DNA of 64,000 nucleotides from JACVRW01 sp963716215 (GCA_963716215.1 OY970298.1:3844001-3908000); one strand, 5' to 3'. Positions 14,756 to 23,865 are shown, counted from the first letter of the stretch. Numbers and translations are program-made. The notes: generated by a model from the letters alone, not told the origin.

Positions 14756-15955
14756 CTACGACTCCGCCGCCGTGAGCTCCTGCTTCGGGGTCTCCTTCTC
14801 CGGGTCGATGAACGGCTTCGGGACCACGACCGCGGAGACGGTCTCGCCGGGCCGCTCGACCTCGAACTCGGTGCCGAGCTCGGAGTGCTCCGTCGGCACC
14901 ATCGCGTAGCCGATGTTCTTCTCGAGCCGCGGCGAGTAGCACGCGGACGTGATCTCCCCGATGCGGGTGCCGCCCTTGAGCACGGGGAACACGTCGATCA
15001 TCGCGCCGTCGTTGTAGGAGCCGACCCCGCTGCCCCCGATCTCGACGCCCACGAGCTGACGCTTCGGCCCCTCGGCCTTGATCTTGGCGAGCGCCTCCTT
15101 GCCGATGAAGTCGGACGCCTGCTCGAGGTCGACCATCCAGTCGTATCCCATGCCGACCTCGTAGGGGTTCGTGTCGTACCACATGTCGCAGCCCGGCCCG
15201 AGCGCGAGGATGCCGCCCTCGATCCGCCGGATGTGGCACGGGCCGATCACCTCAAGGCCATGTGGCTTGCCGGCCTCGAGCACCTTCTCCCACAGCTGCA
15301 CGCCGTGCTTGCTCGCGTCGTAGAGGTAGATCTCGAAGCCCAGCTCCGACGTGTAGCCCGTCCGCGACACCAGCACCTTGAGGCCGTCGAGCTCGTAGGC
15401 GCGCATGTAGTAGTAGGGGATGTCGAGGACGCTGTCCCCGAACAGATCCGCCATCACGTCCTTCGACTTGGGGCCCTGCACCTGCAGGGGGCCCACGTCG
15501 AGCTCCTTGATCGTCACGTCGTAGTTGTTGTTGTAGGCCACGCCGCGCGCCCACAGCTCCACGTCGCTGTCCGCGAGCGAGAGCCAGAAGCGGTTCTCCT
15601 CCACGCGGAGCAGCACCGGGTCGTTGATGATCCCGCCGTCGGGGAGGCAGAGGAAGACGTACTTGCACTGCTCGACGGCGCACTTGTTGAGGTCACGCGC
15701 CACGAGCAGCTGGGTGAAGTCGAAGGCGTCCGGGCCGGAGATCTCGATCTGCCGCTCCACGCCGACGTCCCAGAGCGTCACACCGTTGAGGAGGTGCCAG
15801 TACTCCTCCACCGGGTCGCCGTAGTGGCGCGCGTGGTACATGTGGTTGTAGGTGCTGTACAGCTGCACCCCGTGCTTGCGCGACGCGTAGAAGTACGGCG
15901 ACTTCCGGATCCGCGAGTAGAGCATGACTCCGGGGTGCTCGTTCACCTGTGGCAA
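14756..15955 (-). CDS. DmdA-like GcvT-fold demethylase (aminomethyltransferase family)
   Basis: A 399-residue protein of the glycine-cleavage T/DMSP-demethylase fold, which moves a methyl or methylene group to tetrahydrofolate. It carries the N-terminal 'YNHMYHARHYGDPVEEYWHLLNGVTLWDVGVERQIEISGPDA', 'INDPVLLRVEENRFWLSLADSDVELWARG' and 'LQVQGPKSKDVMADLFGD', all arranged as in DmdA rather than GcvT. DmdA demethylates dimethylsulfoniopropionate; in this betaine cluster, which lacks a visible Rieske betaine monooxygenase, glycine betaine is a plausible alternative substrate. It is the first gene of an operon with choline dehydrogenase, with the regulator palindrome 49 bases upstream. Substrate assignment is inference. 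Confidence 0.85.
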   Translation of the reverse strand: MPQVNEHPGVMLYSRIRKSPYFYASRKHGVQLYSTYNHMYHARHYGDPVEEYWHLLNGVTLWDVGVERQIEISGPDAFDFTQLLVARDLNKCAVEQCKYVFLCLPDGGIINDPVLLRVEENRFWLSLADSDVELWARGVAYNNNYDVTIKELDVGPLQVQGPKSKDVMADLFGDSVLDIPYYYMRAYELDGLKVLVSRTGYTSELGFEIYLYDASKHGVQLWEKVLEAGKPHGLEVIGPCHIRRIEGGILALGPGCDMWYDTNPYEVGMGYDWMVDLEQASDFIGKEALAKIKAEGPKRQLVGVEIGGSGVGSYNDGAMIDVFPVLKGGTRIGEITSACYSPRLEKNIGYAMVPTEHSELGTEFEVERPGETVSAVVVPKPFIDPEKETPKQELTAAES

Positions 15956-16003
15956 GGGTGTTCCTCCGCTTCAAGAGACGTGGTGTCGTGGACGGCCGAG
16001 CAC

Positions 16004-16013
16004 TGATATATCA
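16004..16013. promoter_or_regulatory. GntR-regulator operator palindrome, site 1 (DmdA-like/betA operon)
   Basis: Perfect palindrome TGATATATCA upstream of the DmdA-like gene. Its TATATC core can serve as the -10 element of that minus-strand promoter, so a bound repressor would cover the promoter. Confidence 0.75.
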
Positions 16014-16030
16014 CCGCCGAGGGTGAGCGG

Positions 16031-16744
16031 TCAACCAAGGAGGGAGAGCGCCTCGGCCAGGTCAATGCGCCGATAGGTCTCCACCGGCACCGCGTCCTCG
16101 ACGAGCTCCCTACGCGAGCGCCGTATCTCGCGGCGCACCTCGCGCGCCACCTCGCCGGCTCGCACGGCGATCTGGTCCGCCCACTCTTCGCCCCCGCCCC
16201 CCTCCGCGCGCAGCCTGGCCATGCGCTCCTCCGGCTCGAGGATCGCCTCCACGTAGCCCTCGACGACCTCGTTGCTCGCAATCCGGACGTCGGCGCTCTC
16301 CACGCGCCCCGTGGCCGAGTAGGCGAAGCAGCTGGAGATGCGCGCGCGGGCGCTGGCGAGCAGCTCAGCGTCGAGGTCAAGGTCGCGAACCGGCCCGTCC
16401 TCCACCCCGAGCCGCGTGATCGCCCGGTCGTCGATCGCCTCCAGGATCCGCTCGGGATCGTCCTCCACGACCACCTCCTTGCGCGGGGGCCAAATGTCGA
16501 GGCGGGCGTGATCGCCCAGGGCGGCGCCGACGTGGAACAGGTAGTAGTCGGGGTAGATGAAGAACCGCCCGCCGCGCGAACGCTGCACGTCGTAGAACGC
16601 CGTGATCGTCGCGGCGATCAGGGCGCTCGCCCCCACGGCCCCGCAGGGCCGCCGCACCACGAGCCCGAGCCGATCGTGCTCGGTGAAAGCCTCGAAGAGC
16701 TCCCCCATCAGCGCCGGCCGTCCGCCGACCTCGATCTGGAACAT
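16031..16744 (-). CDS. Uncharacterised protein co-regulated with quaternary-amine genes
   Basis: A 237-residue soluble protein I do not recognise. Visible parts are 'HDRLGLVVRRPCGAVGASALIAATITAFYD', an aromatic stretch 'GGRFFIYPDYYLFHVG', 'LDIWPPRKEVVVEDDPERILEAIDDRAITRLGV', and a basic helical C-terminus. It is divergent from the dimethylglycine dehydrogenase gene across a region holding the TGATATATCA operator, so it is very probably expressed with the pathway. ATG 16744 was chosen because GGAG lies five bases upstream; a GTG at 16774 beside the operator is the alternative. It might be an accessory or sensory protein. Confidence 0.7.
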   Translation of the reverse strand: MFQIEVGGRPALMGELFEAFTEHDRLGLVVRRPCGAVGASALIAATITAFYDVQRSRGGRFFIYPDYYLFHVGAALGDHARLDIWPPRKEVVVEDDPERILEAIDDRAITRLGVEDGPVRDLDLDAELLASARARISSCFAYSATGRVESADVRIASNEVVEGYVEAILEPEERMARLRAEGGGGEEWADQIAVRAGEVAREVRREIRRSRRELVEDAVPVETYRRIDLAEALSLLG

Positions 16745-16779
16745 CTCGCTCCGGAGCTCACTTGCCGAGTGCACAGGTG

Positions 16780-16789
16780 TGATATATCA
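16780..16789. promoter_or_regulatory. GntR-regulator operator palindrome, site 2 (divergent promoter)
   Basis: Perfect TGATATATCA in the divergent region between the uncharacterised gene (start 16744) and the dimethylglycine dehydrogenase gene (start 16840); one site could control both directions. Confidence 0.78.
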
Positions 16790-16839
16790 GGCCGCGAGAC
16801 CGTCCCCAAACGCAATCCCCCAAAACGCAAGGTGACCCC

Positions 16840-19392
16840 GTGACCGACCCCACTGGAGCAGCGAGCTCCCTGCCGACCTCCGCAAGAGCCGTCGTCATCG
16901 GCGCCGGCATCGTCGGCAACAGCCTGGTCGGTCACCTGGGGCGGCTGGGTTGGAGCGACCTGGTCCTGATCGACAAGGGGCCGCTGCCCAACCCGGGCGG
17001 ATCGACCGGCCACGCCTCCAACTTCATCTACCCGGTCGACCACTCGCGCGAGATGACCGCGCTGACGCTGGACAGCATGGCCCAGTACGAGGAGCTCGGC
17101 GTGCGCATCGAGTGCGGCGGGCTGGAGGTGGCCCGCACCGAGGAGCGCATGGAGGAGCTGCGCCGGCGCATGTCGTCGGCGGCGTCGTGGGGCGTCGAGC
17201 CGGTCTCGCTGGTCACTCCCGCCGAGGTCAAGGAGCTGGTGCCCTACATCGACGAGTCCGTGATCGTCGGCGGCTTCTACTGCCCGACGGTCAGCGTCGT
17301 CGACTCGCTGCGCGCCGGCACGCTGCTGCGCGAGGAGGCCCAGGGGGCCGGCGCGCTGGTGGTGTCGGCCAACACCGAGGTGCTCGGAATCGACGTCGAG
17401 GAGGGCCGCGTCGAGCGGGTCCGAACGTCCCGCGGCGACATCCAGGCCGAGCTCGTCGTGATCGCGTGCGGCGTCTGGAGCCCGCGGCTGGCGCGCATGG
17501 CTGGCGCCGAGATCCCGCTCACCCCGGCCGTGCACCAGATGATCGACATCGGCCCTGTGCCGCGGTTCGCCGGTGCCAAGAGCGCCATCGAGCACCCGAT
17601 CGTCCGCGACATGGACACCAACATGTACGAGCGCCAGGATGGCAGCGGGCTCGAGGTCGGCTCCTACGCCCACCGCCCGATCCTGCACGACCCCGACGAG
17701 ATCCCCTCGATCGATGAGGCCGCGCTCTCCCCCACCGAGCTGCCGTTCACCGAGGACGACTTCGTCCAGCAGATGGAGCACGCGCTGGAGCTGATGCCGG
17801 AGATCGTGGGCGACGAGTCGGTGGGCATCAAGTACGCGATCAACGGCCTGCTCTCGCTGACCCCCGACGGCCTGCCGCTGCTCGGCGAGACGCCCGAGGT
17901 GAAGGGCCTGTGGTCGGCCGCCGCCGTGTGGGTCAAGGAGGGCCCCGGCGTGGGCAAGGCGCTGGCCGAGTGGATGGTCGAGGGCGAGCCCGAGATCGAC
18001 CTGCAGGCGTCGGACATCGCCCGCTTCCACGAGCACCAGCGCAGCGTCGAGCACGTTCGGGCGCGCGCGGCGGAGGGCTTCAACAAGACCTACGGCATCG
18101 TCCACCCCGGCGAGCAGTGGGCCTCCAACCGCGACGTGCGGCTGTCGCCCTTCAACGAGCGCGAGCGCGCGCTGGACGCGGTCTTCTACGAGGCCGTCGG
18201 CTGGGAGCGCCCGCACTTCTACGAGTCCAACCGCCCGCTCGTCGAGGAGTTCGACGTCGCCGACCGCGAGGCCGAGTGGGACTCCCGCTGGTGGTCGCCG
18301 ATCATCAACGCGGAGCACCTGGCGATGCGCGACCGAGCGGCGATCTTCGACCTGACCGCCTTCTGCGTGTTCGACGTCGTCGGCCCCGGCGCGCTCGAGT
18401 CGGTGCAGCGCGTGTCGATGCGCCAGATGGACGTGAAGATCGGGAAGGTCGTCTACACGCCGGTGCTCACGCCGCGCGGCGGCTTCCGCTCCGACCTGAC
18501 GATCATGCGCCTGGCCCACGACCAGTTCCGAGTCGTCACCGGCGGCGCTCACGGCATGGCCGACCTGAAGTGGTTCGCCGACCACCTCGTCGAGGACGGG
18601 ACCGCCCAGGTCTTCGACCTCACCTCCAGCTGGTGCACGCTCGGCCTGTGGGGGCCGCGGGCGCGCGACATCCTCGCCTCCACCACCAGCGACGACGTGT
18701 CCCACGAGGGCTTCCCGTTCGCCTCGTGTCGCACGATCGAGGTCGGGCCGCTGCGGGCGCTGGCGTCGCGTATCTCCTACGTCGGGGACCTCGGCTGGGA
18801 GCTGTACGTGCCCATCGAGCAGGGCGCCCGGCTCTGGGACACGATCTGGGAGGCCGGCGAGCCGCACGGGGTCATACCGGCCGGCATCGGCGTGTACGGC
18901 ACCACCGGCCGGCTCGAGAAGTCCTACCGCGCCTTCGGCTTCGAGCTCGACGGCGAGTACGACGTGGTCGAAGCCGGCATGGCCTGGGGCAAGGTCAAGG
19001 ACGAGGACTTCGTGGGCAAGGAGGCACACGTGCGCCACCGCGAGACCGACCCCGCGGCGGTCATGTGCACGCTCACCGTGGACGACCACACCGCTGCCGA
19101 CGGCCGCAAGCGCTACATGCTCGGCGGCGAGGCGATCCAGACGCGCGACGGCAAGCCGCTGACCGACAGCAAGGGTCGGCGGTCGTTCGTGACCAGCGCC
19201 GGGGCAGCGCCCTCGGTGGGCAAGCACGTCCTGATGTCGTACCTGCCGCCCGAGCACGCCACCGTCGGCGAGGAGCTGGCCGTGCTCTACATGAACGAGC
19301 TGTTCCCGGTCACCGTCGCGGTGGCCGGCTCCACACCGCTGTTCGACCCGGACAACGAGCGGGTCAAGGCGGCCGGCGCGGTGCCGGCATGA
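16840..19392 (+). CDS. Dimethylglycine/sarcosine dehydrogenase (FAD domain plus GcvT-like domain)
   Basis: An 850-residue flavoenzyme oxidatively demethylating N,N-dimethylglycine or sarcosine, transferring the carbon to THF. Residues about 14-430 form the DAO-type FAD domain: 'AVVIGAGIVGNSLVGHLGRLG' near the start and 'GGSTGHASNF', whose His aligns with the covalent FAD-His of mammalian DMGDH. From about 480 a GcvT-type folate domain follows ('DRAAIFDLTAFCVFDVVGPGAL', 'GLWGPRARDILASTTSDDVSH', 'YVGDLGWELYVP'). Electrons go to ETF, whose two genes follow directly with an ATGA overlap. Transcription starts under operator site 2. Which of the two amines is preferred cannot be told. Confidence 0.9.
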   Translation: MTDPTGAASSLPTSARAVVIGAGIVGNSLVGHLGRLGWSDLVLIDKGPLPNPGGSTGHASNFIYPVDHSREMTALTLDSMAQYEELGVRIECGGLEVARTEERMEELRRRMSSAASWGVEPVSLVTPAEVKELVPYIDESVIVGGFYCPTVSVVDSLRAGTLLREEAQGAGALVVSANTEVLGIDVEEGRVERVRTSRGDIQAELVVIACGVWSPRLARMAGAEIPLTPAVHQMIDIGPVPRFAGAKSAIEHPIVRDMDTNMYERQDGSGLEVGSYAHRPILHDPDEIPSIDEAALSPTELPFTEDDFVQQMEHALELMPEIVGDESVGIKYAINGLLSLTPDGLPLLGETPEVKGLWSAAAVWVKEGPGVGKALAEWMVEGEPEIDLQASDIARFHEHQRSVEHVRARAAEGFNKTYGIVHPGEQWASNRDVRLSPFNERERALDAVFYEAVGWERPHFYESNRPLVEEFDVADREAEWDSRWWSPIINAEHLAMRDRAAIFDLTAFCVFDVVGPGALESVQRVSMRQMDVKIGKVVYTPVLTPRGGFRSDLTIMRLAHDQFRVVTGGAHGMADLKWFADHLVEDGTAQVFDLTSSWCTLGLWGPRARDILASTTSDDVSHEGFPFASCRTIEVGPLRALASRISYVGDLGWELYVPIEQGARLWDTIWEAGEPHGVIPAGIGVYGTTGRLEKSYRAFGFELDGEYDVVEAGMAWGKVKDEDFVGKEAHVRHRETDPAAVMCTLTVDDHTAADGRKRYMLGGEAIQTRDGKPLTDSKGRRSFVTSAGAAPSVGKHVLMSYLPPEHATVGEELAVLYMNELFPVTVAVAGSTPLFDPDNERVKAAGAVPA

Positions 19393-20135
19393 GGATCCTG
19401 GTCTGCGTCAAGCGCGTGCCGCTCACCGGCGGCAAGATGGTGCTCACCGCCGACGAGCAGGCGCTCGAGACGCGCCACCTGGGCTTCACGATCAGCCCCC
19501 ACGAGGAGTGCGGCGTGGAGGAGGCGGTGCGGCTGGTGGAGCACCACGGCGGCGAGGTGGTGGTGCTCACGCTCGGCCCGGCCGAGGCCGAGGAGCAGAT
19601 CCGCGAGACGCTCGCGACCGGTGCCGACCGCGGCATCCTGCTCGCCACCGACGGCGAGGAGTGGGACGCCCAGGCCACCGCCGCCGCGATCGTCGAGCAC
19701 GCCGCCGATTACGACCTCGTGATCTTCGGGAACGAGTCGGCGGACTCGGGCGGCTACCAGGTCGGCATTCGCGTGGCGTACGCGCTCGGGCGGCCGATCG
19801 TGAGCGGCCTCAAGGGGCTCTCGGTGGAGGACGGCCGGGCGCGCTGCGAGCGGGAGGTGGCCGGCGGCCGCGACGTGTACGTGGTCCCGTTGCCGGCCGT
19901 GGTGTCGGTGCTCGAGGGCATCAACCTGCCGCGCTACCCGTCGGTGCCGGCGAAGTTGCGCGCGCGGCAGAAGCCCATCGAGACGCTCACGCCGCAGCGC
20001 CCCGACGCGCGGCTCGAGCGGCTGCGACTGATGGTGCCGGAGGGGCAGGGCAAGCAGGCCGAGATCCTCGGCGAGGGGCCCGACGCGGCGCCTGCGGTCG
20101 TCGAGGTGATGCGCGAGCTGGGGGTGGCGCGATGA
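19389..20135 (+). CDS. etfB: Electron transfer flavoprotein subunit beta
   Basis: A 248-residue ETF beta/FixA protein that accepts electrons from the adjacent dimethylglycine dehydrogenase. Typical parts: 'RILVCVKRVP' at the N-terminus, 'ISPHEECGVEEAVRL', 'DLVIFGNESADSGGYQVGIRVAYALGRP' and 'VVSVLEGINLPRYPSV'. The start overlaps the dehydrogenase stop (ATGA) and its own stop overlaps etfA, so the three are translated as a chain. The dedicated gene pair suggests a pathway-specific ETF rather than the housekeeping one. Confidence 0.92.
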   Translation: MRILVCVKRVPLTGGKMVLTADEQALETRHLGFTISPHEECGVEEAVRLVEHHGGEVVVLTLGPAEAEEQIRETLATGADRGILLATDGEEWDAQATAAAIVEHAADYDLVIFGNESADSGGYQVGIRVAYALGRPIVSGLKGLSVEDGRARCEREVAGGRDVYVVPLPAVVSVLEGINLPRYPSVPAKLRARQKPIETLTPQRPDARLERLRLMVPEGQGKQAEILGEGPDAAPAVVEVMRELGVAR

Positions 20136-21040
20136 GCGTGCTGCTGCTGATCGACCCGCAGGAGGAGGAGCTGTCCCGCCAGGCGATTACGCTCGCCGCC
20201 GGGCTCGGGCCGCTCGAGGCGCTCGCGGTCGGAGCCCCGGGGGCCTGGCCGGTCGAGCGACTACACGTGGCCGAGGGAATCGACGCCTACGCGCCGGGCG
20301 CATGGGCGACGGCGCTTGGCGAGCTGGTCGATCGCCTCCAGCCGAGCGCGGTCGTGGCACCCGGCACCGACCGTGGCAACGAGGTGCTCGCGCACCTGGC
20401 GGCGCGCCGCGACCTGCCGCTCGCCGCAAACTGCACCGCGGTCGACGGCGACACCGTGACGCGCGTGCGCTGGGGCGGGAGCCTGCTCGAGGAGGCGCGC
20501 CTGCACTCGCCGCTTCCGCTGCTGTCGGTCGCGCCGCACGCGCTGCCCGCGGCGGACGGCGCGGGCGAGCCCGCGATCGAGACGTTCACGCCAAGCCTGG
20601 ACGAGGCCGACCTGGTCGTGCAGGTGTCCGAGCACGTGGACGAGGTGTCGGCCGGCGTGTCGCTGGCCGAGGCCAAGGTGGTGGTCAGCGGCGGGCGCGG
20701 CGTGGGCTCGGCCGACGGGTTCGGCATCCTCGAGGAGCTGGCCGCGCAGCTGGACGCCGCCGTGGGCTGCTCGCGGGTCGTGACCAGCGCCGGCTGGCGC
20801 CCGCACACCGACCAGGTCGGCCAGACCGGCACCAAGGTGTCGCCCGACCTCTACATCGCCTGCGGCATCAGCGGCGCAACCCAGCACATCGCCGGCTGCA
20901 AGGGCGCGAAGAAGATCCTGGCGATCAACTCCGACGCCGAGGCGCCGATCCTGGCCAGCGCCGACTACGCGGTGATCGGCGACCTGACGGAGATCGTCCC
21001 GGCGATCACCGCCGAGCTCCGGAAGGCGCGCTCGCCATAG
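20132..21040 (+). CDS. etfA: Electron transfer flavoprotein subunit alpha
   Basis: A 302-residue ETF alpha/FixB subunit. The C-terminal FAD domain contains 'VVVSGGRGVGSADGFGILEELAAQLDAAVGCSR', 'HTDQVGQTGTKVSPDLYIACGISGATQHIAGCKGAKKILAINSDAEAPI' and 'GDLTEIVPAITAEL', all hallmark ETF alpha motifs. It lies between etfB (ATGA overlap) and the membrane Fe-S oxidoreductase that probably reoxidises the ETF, giving a complete electron path from dimethylglycine to the membrane. Confidence 0.93.
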   Translation: MSVLLLIDPQEEELSRQAITLAAGLGPLEALAVGAPGAWPVERLHVAEGIDAYAPGAWATALGELVDRLQPSAVVAPGTDRGNEVLAHLAARRDLPLAANCTAVDGDTVTRVRWGGSLLEEARLHSPLPLLSVAPHALPAADGAGEPAIETFTPSLDEADLVVQVSEHVDEVSAGVSLAEAKVVVSGGRGVGSADGFGILEELAAQLDAAVGCSRVVTSAGWRPHTDQVGQTGTKVSPDLYIACGISGATQHIAGCKGAKKILAINSDAEAPILASADYAVIGDLTEIVPAITAELRKARSP

Positions 21041-21042
21041 AC

Positions 21043-23016
21043 GTGCTGGCCGGAGCGCTCGCGCTGGCAGCGGCGCTGGCCGTCTGCGGCGGGCTGTTCG
21101 CGCGCCGCGCGCAGCTCCTGGTCGGACTGGTCCGGATGGGCAAGCCCACCGACCGCTTCGACGACGTCCCCCAGCGGGTGCGCAACGAGGCCGAGATCGT
21201 GCTCGGGCAGAGCAAGCTGCTGCAGCGGCTCGTGCCCGGCCTGATCCACGCCGCGATCTTCTGGGGCTTCCTGGTCCTCTTCCCGACGATCGTGATCGCG
21301 ATGATCGGCGCCGTCGACCGCGAGGCGACGTTCCCGTGGCTTGGCCACCAGGGCTGGTTCGCGCTGATGGTCGACGTGTTCGCCGTGCTGGTGCTGGCCG
21401 GGGTGATCGGCGCCCTGGCGATCCGCAAGATCCAGCGGCCGGCGCGCTTCGAGGGCAGCCATCTGGGCGAGGCCGACCTGATCCTGGCGATGATCGCGGG
21501 GATCGTGACCACGCTGCTGCTGTGGCACGCGTCGCGGATCGCGCTCGACCTGAACGAGTGGCCGGCGGGGTGGTCGCCGGTGTCGGATGCGCTGTCGGGT
21601 CTGTTCGGCGACGGCTCGGCGACCGAGGCGCTGGAGCGCATCTTCGTCTGGGCGCACGTGCTGATCATCCTGACCTTCCTCGCCTACCTCCCCCACTCCA
21701 AGCACCTGCACATCGCCACCGCCGCCGCGAACGTCTTTTTCACGCGCACGCGCGCGAGGGGACGGATCGAGCCGCTGCGCTTCGACGGCCCGGAGGAGGA
21801 AATGCGCTTCGGCGCGGGCACCGTGGCGGACCTGACCTGGAAGCAGACGCTCGACACCTTCTCGTGCACGGAGTGCGGCCGCTGCCAGGACGTGTGCCCC
21901 GCCTGGACCACCGGCAAGGAGCTGTCGCCGAAGCTGCTGATCATGGCGCTGCGCGACATGGTCTTCGAGGAGGGTCCGCCGCTGCTCCGCGGTGCCGAGG
22001 GCTTCGAGGCGCAGCCGCTGGTGCCGGGCGCCGTGACCGACAACGTCGTCTGGGACTGCGTGACCTGTGGCGCCTGCGTGCGCGAGTGCCCGGTGTCGAT
22101 CGAGCACGTGGACCACATCATCGACCTGCGCCGCCACCTTGTGATGATGGAGGCGCGTTTCCCGGCGGAGGCCGAGCCGATGCTGCGCGACGTGGAGCGG
22201 GCCGGCAACCCGTGGGGGAAGCCGCAGACCGAGCGCGCCGACTGGGCCGAGCGGCTCGGGGTGCGGGTGCTGGAGCCGGGCGACCCGGCGCCGGAGTACC
22301 TCTACTGGGTGGGCTGCGCGGCGTCGTTCGACGAGCGGGCCCGCACGGCGGCGGAGTCGACCGCCAAGCTCCTGCAGGCCGCGGGCGTGGACTTCGCGAT
22401 CCTCGGCCCGCGCGAGTCCTGCACGGGCGACCCGGCGCGACGCATGGGCAACGAGTACCTCTTCCAGGCGCACGCCGAGCAGAACGTGAGCACGCTCAAC
22501 GAGTCGGGCGTGACCAAGATCGTCGCGTCGTGCCCGCACTGCTTCAACACGCTCGGCAACGAATACGGCGACTTCGGCGGCGAGTACGAGGTCCTGCACC
22601 ACAGCGAGCTGCTGTCGGAGCTCGTGGCCGACGGCCGCCTGCGCCCTGCGGCGGGCCGCGAGACGATCACCTACCACGACTCGTGCTACCTGGCGCGGCA
22701 CAACGACGTGATGGCCGAGCCGCGCTCCCTGATCGAGGCGGTCGGCGATCCGATCGAGATGGAGCGCAGCGAGAAGCGCACCTTCTGCTGCGGCGCCGGC
22801 GGCGCCCACATGTGGATGGAGGAGCGCGCCGGCCTGATCAACGAAGAACGCGCCCGCGAGGCGGCGGAGACCGGGGCGAGCACGCTCGCGGTCGCGTGCC
22901 CGTTTTGCACGGTGATGCTCGACGACGGCGTGAAGGCCAACGGGTCGGAGATGCGGGTGGCGGACGTGTCGACGCTGCTGGCCGAAGCGGTCGAGGGGGC
23001 GGACGAGGCGCGCTGA
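21043..23016 (+). CDS. Membrane-bound Fe-S oxidoreductase (ETF:quinone route, DgcB/FadF-like)
   Basis: A 657-residue protein. The N-terminal about 240 residues hold five or so membrane helices resembling the nitrate reductase gamma/HdrE cytochrome domain. Two ferredoxin-type [4Fe-4S] motifs follow (CTECGRCQDVCP and CVTCGACVRECP, roughly residues 275-350). Two CCG domains come after ('CPHCFNTLGNEY', 'YHDSCYLARH', 'FCCGAGGAHMW', 'ACPFCTVML'). Such proteins pass electrons from ETF to quinone, as inferred for DgcB in dimethylglycine catabolism. The start is GTG 21043, two bases after the etfA stop; the open frame extending upstream is shadow. Last gene of the dehydrogenase-ETF operon. Confidence 0.88.
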   Translation: MLAGALALAAALAVCGGLFARRAQLLVGLVRMGKPTDRFDDVPQRVRNEAEIVLGQSKLLQRLVPGLIHAAIFWGFLVLFPTIVIAMIGAVDREATFPWLGHQGWFALMVDVFAVLVLAGVIGALAIRKIQRPARFEGSHLGEADLILAMIAGIVTTLLLWHASRIALDLNEWPAGWSPVSDALSGLFGDGSATEALERIFVWAHVLIILTFLAYLPHSKHLHIATAAANVFFTRTRARGRIEPLRFDGPEEEMRFGAGTVADLTWKQTLDTFSCTECGRCQDVCPAWTTGKELSPKLLIMALRDMVFEEGPPLLRGAEGFEAQPLVPGAVTDNVVWDCVTCGACVRECPVSIEHVDHIIDLRRHLVMMEARFPAEAEPMLRDVERAGNPWGKPQTERADWAERLGVRVLEPGDPAPEYLYWVGCAASFDERARTAAESTAKLLQAAGVDFAILGPRESCTGDPARRMGNEYLFQAHAEQNVSTLNESGVTKIVASCPHCFNTLGNEYGDFGGEYEVLHHSELLSELVADGRLRPAAGRETITYHDSCYLARHNDVMAEPRSLIEAVGDPIEMERSEKRTFCCGAGGAHMWMEERAGLINEERAREAAETGASTLAVACPFCTVMLDDGVKANGSEMRVADVSTLLAEAVEGADEAR

Positions 23017-23030
23017 TCAATCCCTAGGGG

Positions 23031-23828
23031 GTGAGCACCACAGGGGACGACCCGCTCAAGCGGTACCGAGCCGGACTGCCCGCGCGGGACGAGGCCGAGA
23101 GTCAGGCATACCGGGAATGGGGCGAGCTCGACGCCGAAGTCATCGAAGACTTTTTGTTGCCCGACCAGGCGTTCGAGACCTATTCCGGCCCGCTCAGCTA
23201 CGAGGATTTCGTACAGGACTACCGCAGAGCTTCAGCCCTTGAACGCGATGGGATTGAGCGTCAGCGACTTCCAGATCGGTACGTGTCGGCGCTGGGACAC
23301 AACCGTTCGGAACGCCTCGCGTGGCAAGTCGAGGACCGACTGCTCACCTTCGCGTGGTCGCACCCAAGCCACGAGGACCTGTCAGCACAGGCCAGGCAGT
23401 TGGCGGCAGCTGGCCGGGCACTGAACGTCGATCTGAGCACGCGTGTGACAAGCCTGGAGAGCTCGCGCGACGAGCTGGTCGAGCAGTTGGAGGAGGCCCA
23501 GCGGGGGGACATCTACGTGCCGGATCTCGATCCGGAGGATCCCGACTTCGAAAGCCTCCGCGTGCTGGCAGCCGAACAGGAGGTCGCAAACCAGCAGCGC
23601 CGCGAGCAGCTCAAGGGGGTTTGGCGGGAGCTCGACGTGCTCGCAGAGCATCCCGACCACCCCGATCGCTGGGTCGAGCAGAACGGGGATAAGTTCACGG
23701 ACGCCCTCGCCGCGCAGTACTGGTTCCACAACGAGCGCGAGCTCGCCGAGGAGCCCGACCGCGCGCGTCACGAGACCCCCGCACCCGAGCCCATCCTCGA
23801 GGTGGGGGACACGGGGTACGCCTTCTAG
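23031..23828 (+). CDS. Uncharacterised soluble protein
   Basis: A 265-residue acidic protein that I do not recognise. It is rich in Glu/Asp/Arg, with a predicted helical centre (about 110-150, 'LSTRVTSLESSRDELVEQLEEAQ', possibly coiled coil) and no membrane segment or signal. The first 60 residues are polar ('AYREWGELDAEVIEDFLLPDQAF'). Its codon use looks less GC-extreme than its neighbours (for example TTTTTG and TATTCC runs), which may mean acquisition or a cargo-type role. It starts with GTG 14 bases after the Fe-S oxidoreductase stop and could be co-transcribed. Confidence 0.65.
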   Translation: MSTTGDDPLKRYRAGLPARDEAESQAYREWGELDAEVIEDFLLPDQAFETYSGPLSYEDFVQDYRRASALERDGIERQRLPDRYVSALGHNRSERLAWQVEDRLLTFAWSHPSHEDLSAQARQLAAAGRALNVDLSTRVTSLESSRDELVEQLEEAQRGDIYVPDLDPEDPDFESLRVLAAEQEVANQQRREQLKGVWRELDVLAEHPDHPDRWVEQNGDKFTDALAAQYWFHNERELAEEPDRARHETPAPEPILEVGDTGYAF

Positions 23829-23865
23829 CGGGGGCGACAGCGCAGCCGGGCTCCATTGACCCGGC

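Noticed and set aside
16708..19257. An 849-codon minus-strand open frame opposite the dimethylglycine dehydrogenase gene
   Set aside because: It is a high-GC antisense shadow; the plus-strand protein has clear FAD and GcvT motifs, while this frame has only low-complexity Asp/His/Val/Arg-rich sequence.
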